DNA of 45,272 nt from Gnetum montanum (lineage: Eukaryota; Streptophyta; Gnetopsida; Gnetales; Gnetaceae). Positions 10,535 to 22,400 of the stretch are shown piece by piece. Below the pieces are notes generated by a model that worked only from the letters and a program-made list of their open reading frames with translations, did no database searches and was not told where the DNA came from. The stretch's first letter is position 1. Every line of letters starts with the position of its first letter. Location: NCBI GenBank assembly GCA_015680685.1, contig MNCI01028318.1, positions 159,078 through 204,349 on the forward strand, given 5' to 3'. A program made the translations under genes and the position numbers.

Positions 10535-13500
10535 TTAGCATAGGTGGCCATCTCCCCCATGACTGAGTTGTGAGGGAGAGATCCGAAGTAGTGAGCGCCT
10601 ATTTGAATTTCTAAGCAGTGCCCAACTTCTCCCAATTGATGATCTTAAATTCAGGGTTGGAAGTTGGCGACGCTCACGTTCCAATGTGTCTATGCCACGG
10701 TTGTTGGCATGAGTTGCCTCAGTTCGTTCCATGCATATTTGTTTGCTCTTATGAGAAGCTGTCAACCACGGGGTGTCTACTACTTCTTGTGTGGTTGCTA
10801 CATACAGGCATCTTTGTTGCAGAGTTTCCTGGGCACACCTGTGACATGGAGACATTTCCTCCGTGTCATCACCCGATGAATCACTGTATGTGATGCATGG
10901 AACTATCCTCTTCTCGATCTTTCCACATATGTTTATCTTGGAGATTTCCAAGGAAAGATCACGGATCCTAAGGCATGCATCTACTGTGCTTAGCCATGCC
11001 CTTCCCATTATAATTGGGAAGTCCCCTTCGTTGTTGTTAACATCGATCACTAGGAAATCCGCTGGGTAGGACCAACCACACACAGTGGTGATAACGTCCT
11101 CCACCAAACCCAAGGGAATAGTGATGGACTGGTCTGCCAGCTCTAGTTGGATGTTGCTCTTCTTAAGTTGGGGCAGGTTCCAGGCGTGATACATCTTTCG
11201 CGAAATTAAGTTGACTCCGGAACCTGAGTCAAGAAGAGCTCGATGTGGTGCATTCCCAGCGATCTGCAAATGAATAAAGGGACTCCCAGGATCAGTTAGT
11301 TTCCTGGGAAGGTGGCCTACCTTGATCCAGTCAGTTACGGTATGTGTTAGCATAACCGTATGCGTTACATTCCCTTGGACTGAAGGGTGCTCCGAAGTGT
11401 TAGTAGTTAGAGGCCTATACATATACCTGTCCGCTTGTTGTTGCGAGAGCCTATCCGGGCTCCTAGTTCTGAAAAAGGGTCTCTTTTTTGTACAGTTATC
11501 GCCAGATCTAGTGTCTGGTTGGATATTTACAATCTGAATATTTACAGATCTCGCGGAGTGACGTTGCTGCGGTTGGGTAGGTAATTGCCCTTGCATTGTT
11601 GGAGCAGGAGGTGTTATGGGAACTACTTGTGGAAAAGGTGCGGGTGGAGTTAGAGGATGGACAGAATGTGGAATGTCTCCCGGAAGAGAAGGAATCCTTC
11701 TCAAGTACTCCCGAGCGTAGTAGTGATGGCGTGGAGTGTGACTCATAGCGTCACCTGGAGAAACCGGCTGCTGCACATAATAACCATAAGGATCAGGCTG
11801 CCGGTAAGGGTATTGATGTGTTGGCGGTGGCATCCCCCATGACTGTGGGTATTGCCACTGCTGATGTTGTTCGATGGGCTGCGGAGGTGTTCCACTTGGA
11901 TAATATGTCAAGGGTTGGTGGAACTGCCTTGGGTTACCTTGTGGATAAGGTAACCTTCTGGGTGTTTGCTGTTGATTAAGTCTTGGGTTTAATGCATACA
12001 CCCCAGACTCCTGCAGATGTGAGATGATTGGACAACATCCCTTGGGATGGTCATAATAGCAGACCTCACATCCACCGTCATTTTCTGAATCAGAATTTTC
12101 AGCCTCATCGGAGTTAGAGATTTTTCCCTTACCCTTGTTATGTGCAGGGTTAAAATTTCTCCGCATGTTTTTGCTGTTATCACTACTTTGCTCATCCTTA
12201 GACTCTTCTACAATTTTCAAAACTGTTTCTATCCGTGAGTCTAAGGAATCCCACATTTGGTCTACCTTGGCCGATACCTCCGTTGTTAACTTTTGGATCG
12301 GCATGGTTTTTCTATTCACCAACTCTTCGAGTGGTGACTCAACCTCCTCATCACAGAATTTCACTCCCTTCTTGCGAAGGGAGGGATCACGGTTGTATTC
12401 CTCCGCACTTTCTCTTTTCCGTAGCTCACCCTCTTCTTGGGCTACTTGTTCTAACAACACTTCAACTTCATGGGCTCTTAATCGGGAGAGTCTCCCTTGG
12501 GCGTAAGTCCCAAGAGTTCTTCTCGTTTCATTTCGTAGCCCATCCACGAGGTGGCGAAGTTGATCCCATTTAGCGTACCCATGGCCCAGGCAACGATGTA
12601 GCAATGTGTAGTAATGGGCCATGGCAGCATCCAAGGATTCATAAGCTCCTTGTTTCCAGTCTTGGATATGCTTACGCAAGTTGGACACTCTGGAGTACGT
12701 TTGGTATTTTTTGTTGAACAATTCAAGCATCGTACTCCACCTCCTGATGGTTTCTGGTTCTAAGGACCGGTACCAGCTTTCTGCTTCTTTAGTGAGTGTC
12801 CTTGGGAACAACTTGACTTTTTGCCACTCATTGTCAATGTTCTGCAAGGCACAGGCATCGTGGAATGCCTGTAAATGGTGTTGAGGATCAGCGTTGTATC
12901 CCCATTCAAAACATGGGATATTATTTATATCCAAACGCTTGATCCTACTGTCTTTTAAATGCCTTGGGGGAATCCTAACTGCCTCTCTAATGTCGAGCAT
13001 ACTTCGGGTTGTGAATAGGGGTTCGTCATGATCATCTCTTTCATGACGTCTGTGATGCCTATGTTGTGGTTCCCTATTCTCCCTATGTCCTTGCCCTTGT
13101 CCTAACTCCTCTCGACCTTCTTGTCGAGGCATTTCATCTTGTTTACCTTTACGCTCCACATTATGCTCATGGTGGCTGCGCCCAGATGTGAAAGGAGTGT
13201 GTGAATGATGTGATGAAGGGGAAGAAGAAGGGGATCCATCACCACGGTGATGTTTCTTGCCTTCTCTTCGGCTGCTTCGGCCCCGATCGTTGTGATGATC
13301 AATGAGTCCGTCATTAGTGCGAGTGATTGTTCCTGCCGTAAACAGCTTGTGCTCACGGGGATCAGAGCCTGGAATGTGTATCGTTGATCTAAGGCCCTGA
13401 TGCCTAACCTCTTCACTAGAGTGAGGAGGAGGAACATCATTTGCTAAGAAACCCATAGTGAGGGGTTCCTCTTCTCCTATTTCACTAATGACGTGGGGAA

Positions 13501-13879
13501 CCTTGCCCTTCAGTAGTGAATGTTGGCTCTCCTGCCTTGCATCCCGAATACGTTGGGAATTTATGGGTTGATAATCCCTCAGAGTGTAGTCATCCGCAAC
13601 GTATTCAGTAATCAGCTCTTGCATGCCATACCGTACCAAGGCACGGAAAAACATGTTGGAAGCAGAGCGATCTGTGGGTAACACAATGTTACCTTGCATG
13701 TTTCTCCACCACAGTTGCTCATCTTGATGGAAAACAAAGGTAAAATCTGGCACATACTCATCGGGATGAGTATATGTGACTTTAGCCTATTGAGGACATG
13801 GTTGATCTTGGTTATGCGTATGATGCTGACTTTCTCCTGTATTGTCCTTAGGTGAGTTGATTTCATGAGAAGAAGCCAT
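10535..13879 (-). CDS. Gag-protease polyprotein fused to the pol tail, one early stop (copy 2)
   Basis: The frame runs 1,115 codons from ATG at 13879 (MASSHEINSP) to TGA at 10535, broken only by one TAG at 13787-13789. Copy 3 has Gln at that position. Downstream of the stop 1,083 sense codons are open without a gap. Order: N-terminal region (YTHPDEYVPDF); basic, Ser/His-rich linker (about 13300-13030); retrotransposon gag domain (AESWYRSLEPETIRRW near 12790 to RRTLGTYAQGR near 12480); knuckle of form CX2CX3HX4C (CEVCYYDHPKGCC near 12060); Pro/Gln-rich linker; retropepsin with LLDSGSGVNLIS (near 11220) and IIMGRAWL (near 11000). After protease it runs for about 160 residues into RISPSQLSHGGDGHLC, the tail that ends pol in copy 1. 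No polymerase is present. The start was chosen because copy 3 aligns up to this codon. Confidence 0.85.
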
Positions 13880-14006
13880 TTCTACTAGTGTGCTAACTTC
13901 ACCGTTATTTATTGTTCTTGATTAACTGATTAACCCTAAGGTTTGTTTTAAGCTCACAACGATGTGAGTGATATCCCTTATGTTAAATTGGCGTAAAAAC
14001 ACTTAG

Positions 14007-14025
14007 TCCCCGGCAACGGCGCCAA
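14007..14025 (-). other. Primer binding site, tRNA-Asp type (copy 2)
   Basis: On the minus strand TTGGCGCCGTTGCCGGGGA follows the LTR end CTCATCA directly. This is the complement of the 3' end of plant tRNA-Asp and is common in Athila/Tat-group gypsy elements. Confidence 0.85.
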
Positions 14026-15082
14026 TGATGAGTGGCGAGGTACCCCTAAACTCCACCATACGAATACGAGCGTACACGCGTGATCCGGTCGAACTCCGTA
14101 GACTAAATGCCTTAACGCCACAAGAAACACTTGGGGTTAATCATTCGTTGTCTTCCCAGGCTTGCTTGTATGTGTCACAGTGTATGGTTAAGCAAGTCTG
14201 AGGTATGTGATTTTTTTGGTATTTTCGACTTATCTTCTATGCTACAAGGAGAAAGGGTTGAGAAACTAAGCTAACTCTAACTAAGATCTAAGTCTAAGTT
14301 AACTAGCGTCAGCATCCGTTCCCACTTGCCGGACACACCCTGAACTATGCAACTGCAGCTTACCAAACGCTAATCTTTATTGGGATCACTGCATGTAACA
14401 CAAGTGCTCGAAGTGGTCGTACTGAGGCACCTATTTAGCCTACATGTGATAAGCAGCTGGTTTCTTAGCCAGCCGTACACACCTGTGGGTGCTCGTAACT
14501 AAGTCGTACTTATCACACGATCTAGCCTAGCAATGAGCAATTGATTCCTCAACTAGCCGTACACATTAGACCCTGGAGTTACCAAGGGGAGAATCCTGGA
14601 ATACGCTACTGGGTTACCAAGCATCCAATGCTCGTAATTGAGTCGTACTCATGCATTGCGTCAAGCAGCCGATTCCTTGACTAGCCGTACACGTCCGTAG
14701 ACGCTCGTAATCAAGTCGTACTTGAACGCACTAGGAAAGTAGGAAATAAAGCAAAAAATGAAACCACGTGCTGCAAGGTATATCCAAAAAAGTTCGTCTT
14801 TATTGCCGTACACAACTTGGGTTCAGGTTACAAGCTACTCGAATAAAGAGCCGTTCACTCTAGGACTCCTACTGCGGGCACATGGGGAAAAATTCTAACT
14901 CTGGAGTGATCAATCTGCCAGAGCTTCGGTACACTAGCCAGGATTTTGAAAATAAGGGGAGTGCCACCTCTTATTTATAGAAATGGCAGTGGGACGCGAT
15001 ATCGCAGGAGAAGATGCGATATCGCGGCAGCCGCGATATCGCGTACGCGATATCACGGCCTAGTGCAAATTGCGTCTCATCA
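14026..15082 (-). repeat. 5' LTR of copy 2 (1,057 bp)
   Basis: It is complete with ends TGATGAG and CTCATCA. U3 holds four GATATC palindromes between 14998 and 15055, the most of any LTR here. The TATA box is the complement of TTATTTATAG (14971-14980) and the AATAAAG signal the complement of 14798-14804. Three units of the LTR minisatellite lie at about 14445-14735. The middle unit carries an extra insert. Confidence 0.9.
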
Positions 15083-15097
15083 ACAACTATCCATACA

Positions 15098-15208
15098 ACC
15101 AACTATCCACATAAATCTGCAACTATCCAATACAACCAACTATCCACATAAATCCGCAACTATCCAATACAACCAACTATCAACATAAATTTGCACCTAT
15201 ATAATACA
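15098..15208 (+). repeat. 37-bp tandem repeat, three units
   Basis: The unit contains CAACTATCCACATAAAT followed by CGCAACTATCCAATACAAC (variants in each unit). It lies immediately beside the 5' LTR of copy 2. Whether it existed before the insertion cannot be told, because the other flank of copy 2 is lost. Confidence 0.85.
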
Positions 15209-15369
15209 ACTGTCTATAGAAATGGTAGCATCATACATAATCAAGCACATATGTGAAAGCCCAAAAATCACATATGTGAGAATCAAAAACATCTTTTCCT
15301 TTTTGTACATCAACAAGAAACGAGAGAGAAAATGATCACTTAATGTCCCTAATCACTAACCTCAATCAC

Positions 15370-16990
15370 ATCCTTAGATTCAAATCCATCCAGTACTCGA
15401 GATGGATAATAAGTCTTCTCCTCATTTTCATCACTACTAGTGTTGGGTTAGCTCAACCTCTACTCATCCTCATCAGATGACTCAAGCTTCTGAATGGAAG
15501 CTCACCAAGGATGAAGCTTCACTTGAAATCGAGATGAAGCTAGTGGATCTGGCTAAACTAGAGGTTGTTGAGCTAGTACCCATTGGGATGTGGTCCTAAA
15601 TATACTCTCCATAGCTTACTTCTCAAATGAGTTGGGAGCATCAACTAATGGAGGAACTGAATGTACTGGTGGTGCAAGATCATGATGCTCAAATTGTTGC
15701 ATGGGAACATGATGCTTCCCCTAGACATGAGCTGGCGATGCCTTAGGCTTAGAGTCTGATTCCATCCCTAAATCATGTGCACAACAAGGTTTGATTAATG
15801 CAAAGTTCCTTGGTGGAACAAAAATGTCCTCCTCACTATCAGAAATAGGAGGAATAGTAACCTCCTTGAACTGCTGCCCATCAGAAGAGGAGGAATACCA
15901 AATGCATCCAAACTCTTATGCAAGTAAGAGAGGCTTCTACCAAGCTTCCCAATGGCTTGCAAAAAAGGTCAAAGAAGCTTCATCAATGAAGAACTGATAT
16001 AGGCATCACCAGATTTGGATATGCTCAGCTAGGGAGAGGTCCTTGATGATAATGCTTTCTTCTTCTTCTTCTATGATCTAGTGCTTGGTCCTACTTCAAC
16101 TACATGAGAAAGACTCCTATTCTCAACACATTCACTAAGGCTACTCTTTCCTTTAAGCAAAGGCATCTTTGAAATAGGCACATCCTTCTAACATATCAAT
16201 AAGTTGTTGAGGTAAGGATGTCCAAGGTTTCTTTCCTTGGAAAATGGACTCAACATTTCCTGGCAGAGTGTATGCCCCAAATCTAATGGTAGTCCTGTGA
16301 GAATACAATAAAGCACAAAAGCTTGGGATGGCAACAAATAACTATAACTCCCCTCTTTTACCATAATGTTATACAACATGATAAGAGACAAGGTGGAAGC
16401 ATCAAGAATCATCATCCTCCTCTCAGTATGACCTCTGTCAAAGGATACATCTTTCCCAAATAAAACATCACAAAATTCATCGTGTCCTATGGGCATTATA
16501 CCATCTATATTAATGTCATGCATGGTATCAATGGTTACCTAGAAGACATCTGCACTAGAGATGCTAGGGAGAGACCTTAATGAGAAGACCCCCAACCATG
16601 GAAGTAAATGCCCCGACAAAAACATTTGAAACGATAATAATGCAATAAAATTCATGAATCAACACTTTAGGAACCAAAAAATTCATTGCAATAAAGTTTT
16701 CCAAATTCAACACCTTGAAATAATCCATTAAAGTAGCTTACCTATGTGCAAGATATGAATGAGAGCACTTAGTAATAATATTTGTAGTTCAAGTGGCCTT
16801 AAACCTATGTTGAGTGCTTGAATTTTGGAATTGGAGCATGTAAGAGGATGGCACATTGCTAGAACTACCCTTGGATTTCTTCTTTTGTGGCACCCTAAAC
16901 ATCCCAACCTTCTTATAGGCCATTTCTGACAAAATCACTATTGATGATGGAGCCTTCATCATCTCTATGAGGTCAATTTGGAAGAACACG
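15370..16990 (-). pseudogene. Decayed plant transposon-protein gene (Transposase_32-like)
   Basis: On the minus strand the best-kept part is 16523-16188. It reads LPSQAFVLYCILTGLPLDLG, then a Gln/Ser/Lys segment, and LGHPYLNNLLIC. This resembles the 'putative plant transposon protein' domain, where the pattern is a hydrophobic LxxILTGxPIDLG, then a basic stretch, then PxLITxLC. The similarity is from memory of the family pattern. Upstream, 16989-16789 gives a basic segment (PQKKKSKGSSSN). Downstream, 16187-15370 reads as Ser/Leu-rich protein with many stops. No intact gene remains. Such proteins occur as extra frames in plant retrotransposons. Confidence 0.45.
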
Positions 16991-17514
16991 ATAAAGGAAT
17001 GAGGGTTTTGACTTTAATAGCGACAATGAACAACGCTTTGAATGAAATAGAAAATGTCTCATCCACATTTTAAACCAACCAGTAGATGTCTTTGCTACAC
17101 TGTAGGAAAAATTAGATAAGCATCTTGATTCATGAGTAGACATCTTTCTCAATAGAAATATGTCTACTTTTTTTCAAAGACGTCTTTTTTTGAGCAACCT
17201 TCAACTCAACCAAGACATTTGTTGTTTCTTGGAGACATCTTTGCTTAATGGTAGAGTCTATTATTTTTTCAAGATGTCTTCATTGATTCTCCTTCACTTT
17301 GACCAAGGCATCTGCTATTTCATGGAGATGTATTACTTCAATTCCCTTTGCACTTTAAAATCTTCATTCCTTGTTCATGCTCTTGAACTCCTGCATGCTT
17401 TCTTGAAACCTTGTAGATGTCTCAATCCAAGTTCTTGCCCTACAAACACAACAACCACACAAACATCCTTGCACTCCATTTTTCTTAATGTTTTGACATA
17501 ACAAAAGGTCAACA

Positions 17515-17740
17515 TAATGTACATATCTTAAACATGAAAACTAGAAGTATATGTAGTTGTGATGAAATTTTCATGTTTCTTAGAAGAACACACATGATGA
17601 TTAGTTAATAACATATTAATAAGTTCTTAAAGATATAACTAATTATTAAACATGAAATAAAAAACATCAATGTGATAGTGATCATACCATGATGGTGTAA
17701 ACATGAGTCCATAGTATCATCTAATACCAAATTCTTAACA
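17515..17740 (-). repeat. LTR fragment of the element F family
   Basis: It aligns with 4198-4460 (ACATGAAAACTAGAAGTATAT, ATAACTAATTATTAAA, AAATTCTTAACA). On the minus strand it starts TGTTAAGAATTTGGTATTAG at 17740, preceded by AAGCTGTAAGGCAA, a possible purine tract. The other end fades near 17515. Any interior would lie at higher coordinates but I recognise no coding sequence there. Confidence 0.6.
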
Positions 17741-18548
17741 TTGCCTTACAGCTTAATATTTTAAAAGCTTATCATATAATTAATTAGACTTACATGAGAG
17801 TTGTGCTATAGAAAATAACCTTTCCTAGTCATTGGATATGTATGCTTGAGGATTACTACCAACAATCTAGATTTTCCTTCTTATAAATGCTCTTTGCTTT
17901 GAGAATTTTTCATCATCAAATGGGTTTATTGTACCTATTTTTTAATTTTGTGATCACCAAGACTAAGTGTGGTTTTGACATTATTTTATCCAAGTTTGAG
18001 CATCAAAATAGCCATAAAATAGTATCATACAACACATTTCCAACCTTCGAAGACCTTCAAGGATCATTCTAGCCCATAACCCAGCATATGTACATCACTT
18101 TTAGCAAACCCGAAAAAGTTCAAAAAAGGATATTTTTGTAAGTGTTAAAGGTTGCACTAACGCAACATCAACGTCATCCTTGGACCACCATGCTCATGCC
18201 ACCTACACTAAAACTACTTCATGGTCTTTGTTTCAACCCCACAAGATCCTAAATGACTCATCTATAGCAGTCTTGACATGGCAAACATTAATTTTTGGCT
18301 CTATGAAAAGTTGACCCTAGGACCTAGAAAGAAAAATTATTCTAAGTATGCTGGTGATGCTGATGCTAACACCAACATTAGCATTAGTGTTAGCACCTAC
18401 TTCATCATCTCTACCATTAACCTAATAGTTCTTACTTGTAAAAACTAGCATTTTGGTTTCAGTCTTGGCTTCTTGGACTCTCTTGTGACCATTCAACATG
18501 TTTTCCAAGGAATAAAATGTTAATTTCGATAGGTTTGAAGGTAGTTTT
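17741..18548. other. AT-rich decayed DNA, left flank of copy 3
   Basis: No gene is recognised. A GCTAAC/CAACATTAGC-rich block at 18354-18398 recurs on the other side of copy 3 (25564-25603). In the uninterrupted locus these two blocks were about 190 bp apart, so copy 3 landed inside a loose repeat array. Confidence 0.6.
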
Positions 18549-18553
18549 AAGGG
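18549..18553. repeat. Target-site duplication AAGGG, left copy
   Basis: These five bases directly precede the 5' LTR of copy 3. The identical AAGGG follows the 3' LTR at 25528-25532. Confidence 0.9.
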
Positions 18554-19350
18554 TTATGGGATGTGATATCGTATGGGCTACGATATCACGTCGTCCCCCA
18601 CAATCTTTCATACGCGATATCTCGGTGCGCTGCAAAGTCTATAAATAAGAGGCAACTCTCCCTTGTTTGCTCATCTAGATCTAGACCTTAGCAAAACTCT
18701 AGCAGTTTTACCTCTCTAGAGATAGAATATTTTCCATGTGCCTACAGTAGGAGCTTCAAAGTGAACGGATCTTTATTCGAGCAAATATTGTACTTGAACA
18801 CATGTTTGTGTACGGCAATAAAGAAAAACTTCTTGGATAAACCTTGTATTGCATGGAATAGGCTAATTAGAAATTTATTTACTATTTACCCTTTATATGC
18901 TTTATTAGTTATTAAATATCTCTAAACCCTTCTCTCCTAATTAAGTGCCTCAGTACAACTGCTTCGAGCACATGTGTTACGCTTGGTGATTCCAACAATG
19001 ATTAACATTTGGTATCAAGGTTGCATTGGTTCAGGGTGTGAATGGTAAGTGGTAAAGGATGCTGACACTAGGTTAATTTAGACTTAGTTATTTAGTTAAA
19101 TTTAGTAAATAGTCTCTTTAACCCTTTACCTTGTCAGCTTAGGAGATAAAACAGAAAAGACATATAAAAATCATATACCTCAGACTTACTTAACCATACC
19201 GTGACAAATAAAAGTATGGGAAGACAACAAATAATTAACCTTAAGTGTTCCATGAGGCATGTAGGCACTTATTCTACGTATTTTGACCAGATCATGCATG
19301 TTACGCTTATATTCATATGGTTGAGTGTAGGGGTACCTCGCCACTCATCA
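18554..19350 (+). repeat. 5' LTR of copy 3 (797 bp)
   Basis: It starts TTATGGG (first bases mutated from TGATGGG) and ends CTCATCA. U3 holds three GATATC sites (18564-18625), a TATA box (TCTATAAATA, 18638-18647) and AATAAAG at 18817-18823. It lacks the minisatellite seen in copies 1 and 2. Confidence 0.92.
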
Positions 19351-19370
19351 TTGGCGCCGTTGTTGGGGAC
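19351..19370 (+). other. Primer binding site, tRNA-Asp type (copy 3)
   Basis: TTGGCGCCGTTGTTGGGGAC directly follows the LTR. It differs from the copy 2 site by CC to TT, which fits deamination. Confidence 0.85.
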
Positions 19371-19498
19371 TAAGTGTTTGTGCACTAAGTAGAACATAGG
19401 ACATTATCCACATCCACATCGTTGGGAGCTTAAATGAACCTTAGGGTTAATTAATGAAAAATTATATAATGGTTAAATAGCATACGAAATAAGACACA

Positions 19499-22400
19499 AT
19501 ATCTTCTTCTTCTTCTCACAAGAGCATTACACCACCTAGGGATAATACAAGAAACAGTCGGCAATCTAAGACACATAACCTAAATCAACCAATTCCTCAA
19601 CAATATAGGGTGACATATACTCATCCCAATGAGTATATATCCAATTTCACTTTTATCCTCTATCAGGATGAACAGATGCACTGGAGAGACTTGCAAGGTA
19701 ACATAGTCTTACCTCCAGATCGTGCAGTGCCCAACATGCTCCTCTGTGCTTTGGCACAGATCGGCATGACTCAGCTCTATGCTGAATACATTATAGATGA
19801 TTTTGACACAAGGAATTACCATCCCATAGCTTCACAACATATGAGGGAGTCAAGGCAGGAGAGCCAACATACACTGTTGAAGGGTAAAGCGGTCCTGCAC
19901 GTCCTAAGTGAAATTGGAGATGGTGAACGACTTATAACGGGTTCTCTATCGAAAGAAGTTCACCGTCCTAATGATGGTGAGGAGATGGGATTTCAGAACC
20001 TACACTCCATGATACAAAACCCTAGTTCTAACCCCCATGAACACCAACTATTCTCTAAGGGAACAACAACACATGACAAGGATGGGCACTCAGATCGTCA
20101 CCATGATCAGGGCCGAAGCCATAAAAGAGAAGGTAAGAAACATCGTCATGGTGATGGTTCTCCTTCTTCTTCACCTTCATCACATCACTCACCCTCTCCT
20201 TCCACATCAGAGCTTAGCCATAGAGAGCATAACGAAGAGGATAAAGGTAAGAAAAATGAGAGACCTCGACGAGAGAGTCGAGAGAGAGGACGATGGAAAT
20301 CAAGAGAATCAAGGCATGAATGAAGGAAAAGTAGGAAACAATGTAGACATCATAGACTTCATGAAAGAGATGATCATGATGAAGCCCTACTTGCCACTCG
20401 AAGAACACTAGATATAGCAGAGGCTATGAGAATACCAACAAGGCATCGGAAAGAAAGTCATATCAAGCGCTTAGACATGAATAACATCCCATGCTTCGAA
20501 GGGGGTTACAACGTGGATCCGCAAAATCATTTACAAGCATTCCACAATGCCTGCACCTTACAAAACATAGAGAACAAGTGGTAGAAACTAAAGTTGTTTT
20601 CTAGGACATTCATAAAGGAAGCAGAGAGTTGGTACTGGTCTTTAAAACCAAAAACCATTAGGAGGTGGAGTATGATGTTAGAACTCTTCAACGATAAGTA
20701 TCAAACATACTCCATAGTGTCTAATTTACATAAGAAGATCCAAGGATGGAAGCAATGTACTCATGAACCCTTTGATGCTACCATGAGCCACTACTACACA
20801 TTGTTACATCATTGCCCGGGCCATGGTTATGCACAACAGGACCAACTACGCCACATTGTAGATGGGCTAAGGTATGAAACTAGGAGAACCCTTAGGACTT
20901 ATGCCCAAGGTAGACTATCAGAACTTAGATCCCATGAAATTCATTGCTTGTGGGAACAAGTAGCTAGAGAAGGAGGGGAGCTATGAAAAACGGAATGTGC
21001 GAAAGAATATAACTGTGATCCCTCTCTTCGAAAGAAGGGAGTGAGATTTTGCAATGAAGAGGATGAGTCACCACTCGAAGAGTTGGTGAATAGAAAAACC
21101 TTTCCACTTCAGAAGCTAACAACAGAAGTAGTAGATAAGGTAGATGAAGTATGGAGCTCCTTAGACAGTAAAATTGAAACTATCCTAAATATTGTAGAGG
21201 AGTCTACGGAGGAACGAAGTAGTGATAAGGACAAGAAAAAGCGGAGAGATTTAGGCCCTGCACGTGACAAGGGTAAGGGAAAAATAACTATCTCCGATGA
21301 AGTTGTGGACTCAGACACAGATGATGACAGTGGATGTGAGATCTTCCAATATGACCATCCTAAGGGATGTTGTCTAATCATCTCACATCTACAAGAGTCT
21401 AGGGTGCATGCACTTAACCTAAGACTCAACAGACGACAGACATCCCGAAGGTTACCTTATCCTCAAGGTAACCCAAGACAGTTCCACCAACCGTTGATGT
21501 ACTATCCAAGTGCAACTCCACCACAACCCATTAGACAACATCAGCAGTGGAAATACCCACAGTCATGGGGGATGCCACCACCGAAACAACAGTACCCTTA
21601 CTGGTAGCCTGATCCATATGGTTACTATGTGCAGCAGCCGATTTCTCCAAGTGACTTCACGGGTCACACAACTTCCCAACATCACTACTAAGTTCAAGAG
21701 TACTTTAGAAGGACTCCTTCTCCCCCGGGAGACACTCCATATCCATACCATCCTCTTAATCCATCCACACCTCTTCCACCAGTAGTTCCCATACCTCCTG
21801 CTNTCGGGAGACACTCCATATCCATACCATCCTCTTAACCCATCCACACCTCTTCCACCAGTAGTTCCCATACCTCCTGCTCCAAAAATGCAAGGGAAAC
21901 TCCCCACTCAACCACAATAATGAAACACTATGAGAGCTATAAACATTCAACCCACTGCTAGTTCTGAAAACCGTAAAAAGAGAAGACCTTTCTTCTGAAC
22001 CAAAAACCTAGACAAGCTCTCACAACAACAAGTGATTGAGTCTCTGATTACTCCTCCAACATACAAGGCTTTGGGGCTCCCTTCAGTCCAATAACAAGGC
22101 TTAACATATACGGTTATGTTAACACATATCGTAACTGACTGGATCAAGGTAGGCCACCTTCCCAAGAAAATATCTGACCCTAGGAGTCCCTTAATCCATC
22201 TCTAAGTCATTAGAAATGAACCACATAAGGCTCTTCTTGACTCAGGTTCCAGAGTCAACATAATCTCACGAGAAATGTATCAAGCCTGTAACCTATCCCA
22301 ACTCAAGAAGAGCAATATCCAACTAGAGTTGGCTAACTAGTCCATCACCATTCCCTTAGGATTAGTGGAGGACATCGTTACCATTGTGTGTGGTTGGTCT

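Larger units (their letters stand above)
7822..15082 (-). mobile_element. Non-autonomous Ty3/gypsy element with gag-protease only (copy 2)
   Basis: Read on the minus strand the order is: 5' LTR (15082-14026), tRNA-Asp-type primer site, gag-protease frame, 2-kb 3' region, polypurine tract, 3' LTR (8523 to about 7822, truncated). No reverse transcriptase, RNase H or integrase motif lies between protease and the 3' region. The same deletion occurs in copy 3. The product would be a capsid-like particle that needs the polymerase of a relative, such as copy 1, to move. The 3' LTR has lost about 340 bp of its U5 end, so a target duplication cannot be checked. The 5 bp beyond the 5' LTR are ACAAC. 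Confidence 0.88.

Noticed and set aside
10618-12884. Several plus-strand open frames of 60-120 codons
   Set aside because: All are opposite-strand shadows of the copy 2 gag-protease gene.
20037-20411. A frameshifted second gag frame in copy 3
   Set aside because: The original frame continues correctly through this stretch with one TGA at 20321 and matches copy 2 beyond it (HERDDHDE). The alternative frame is chance.
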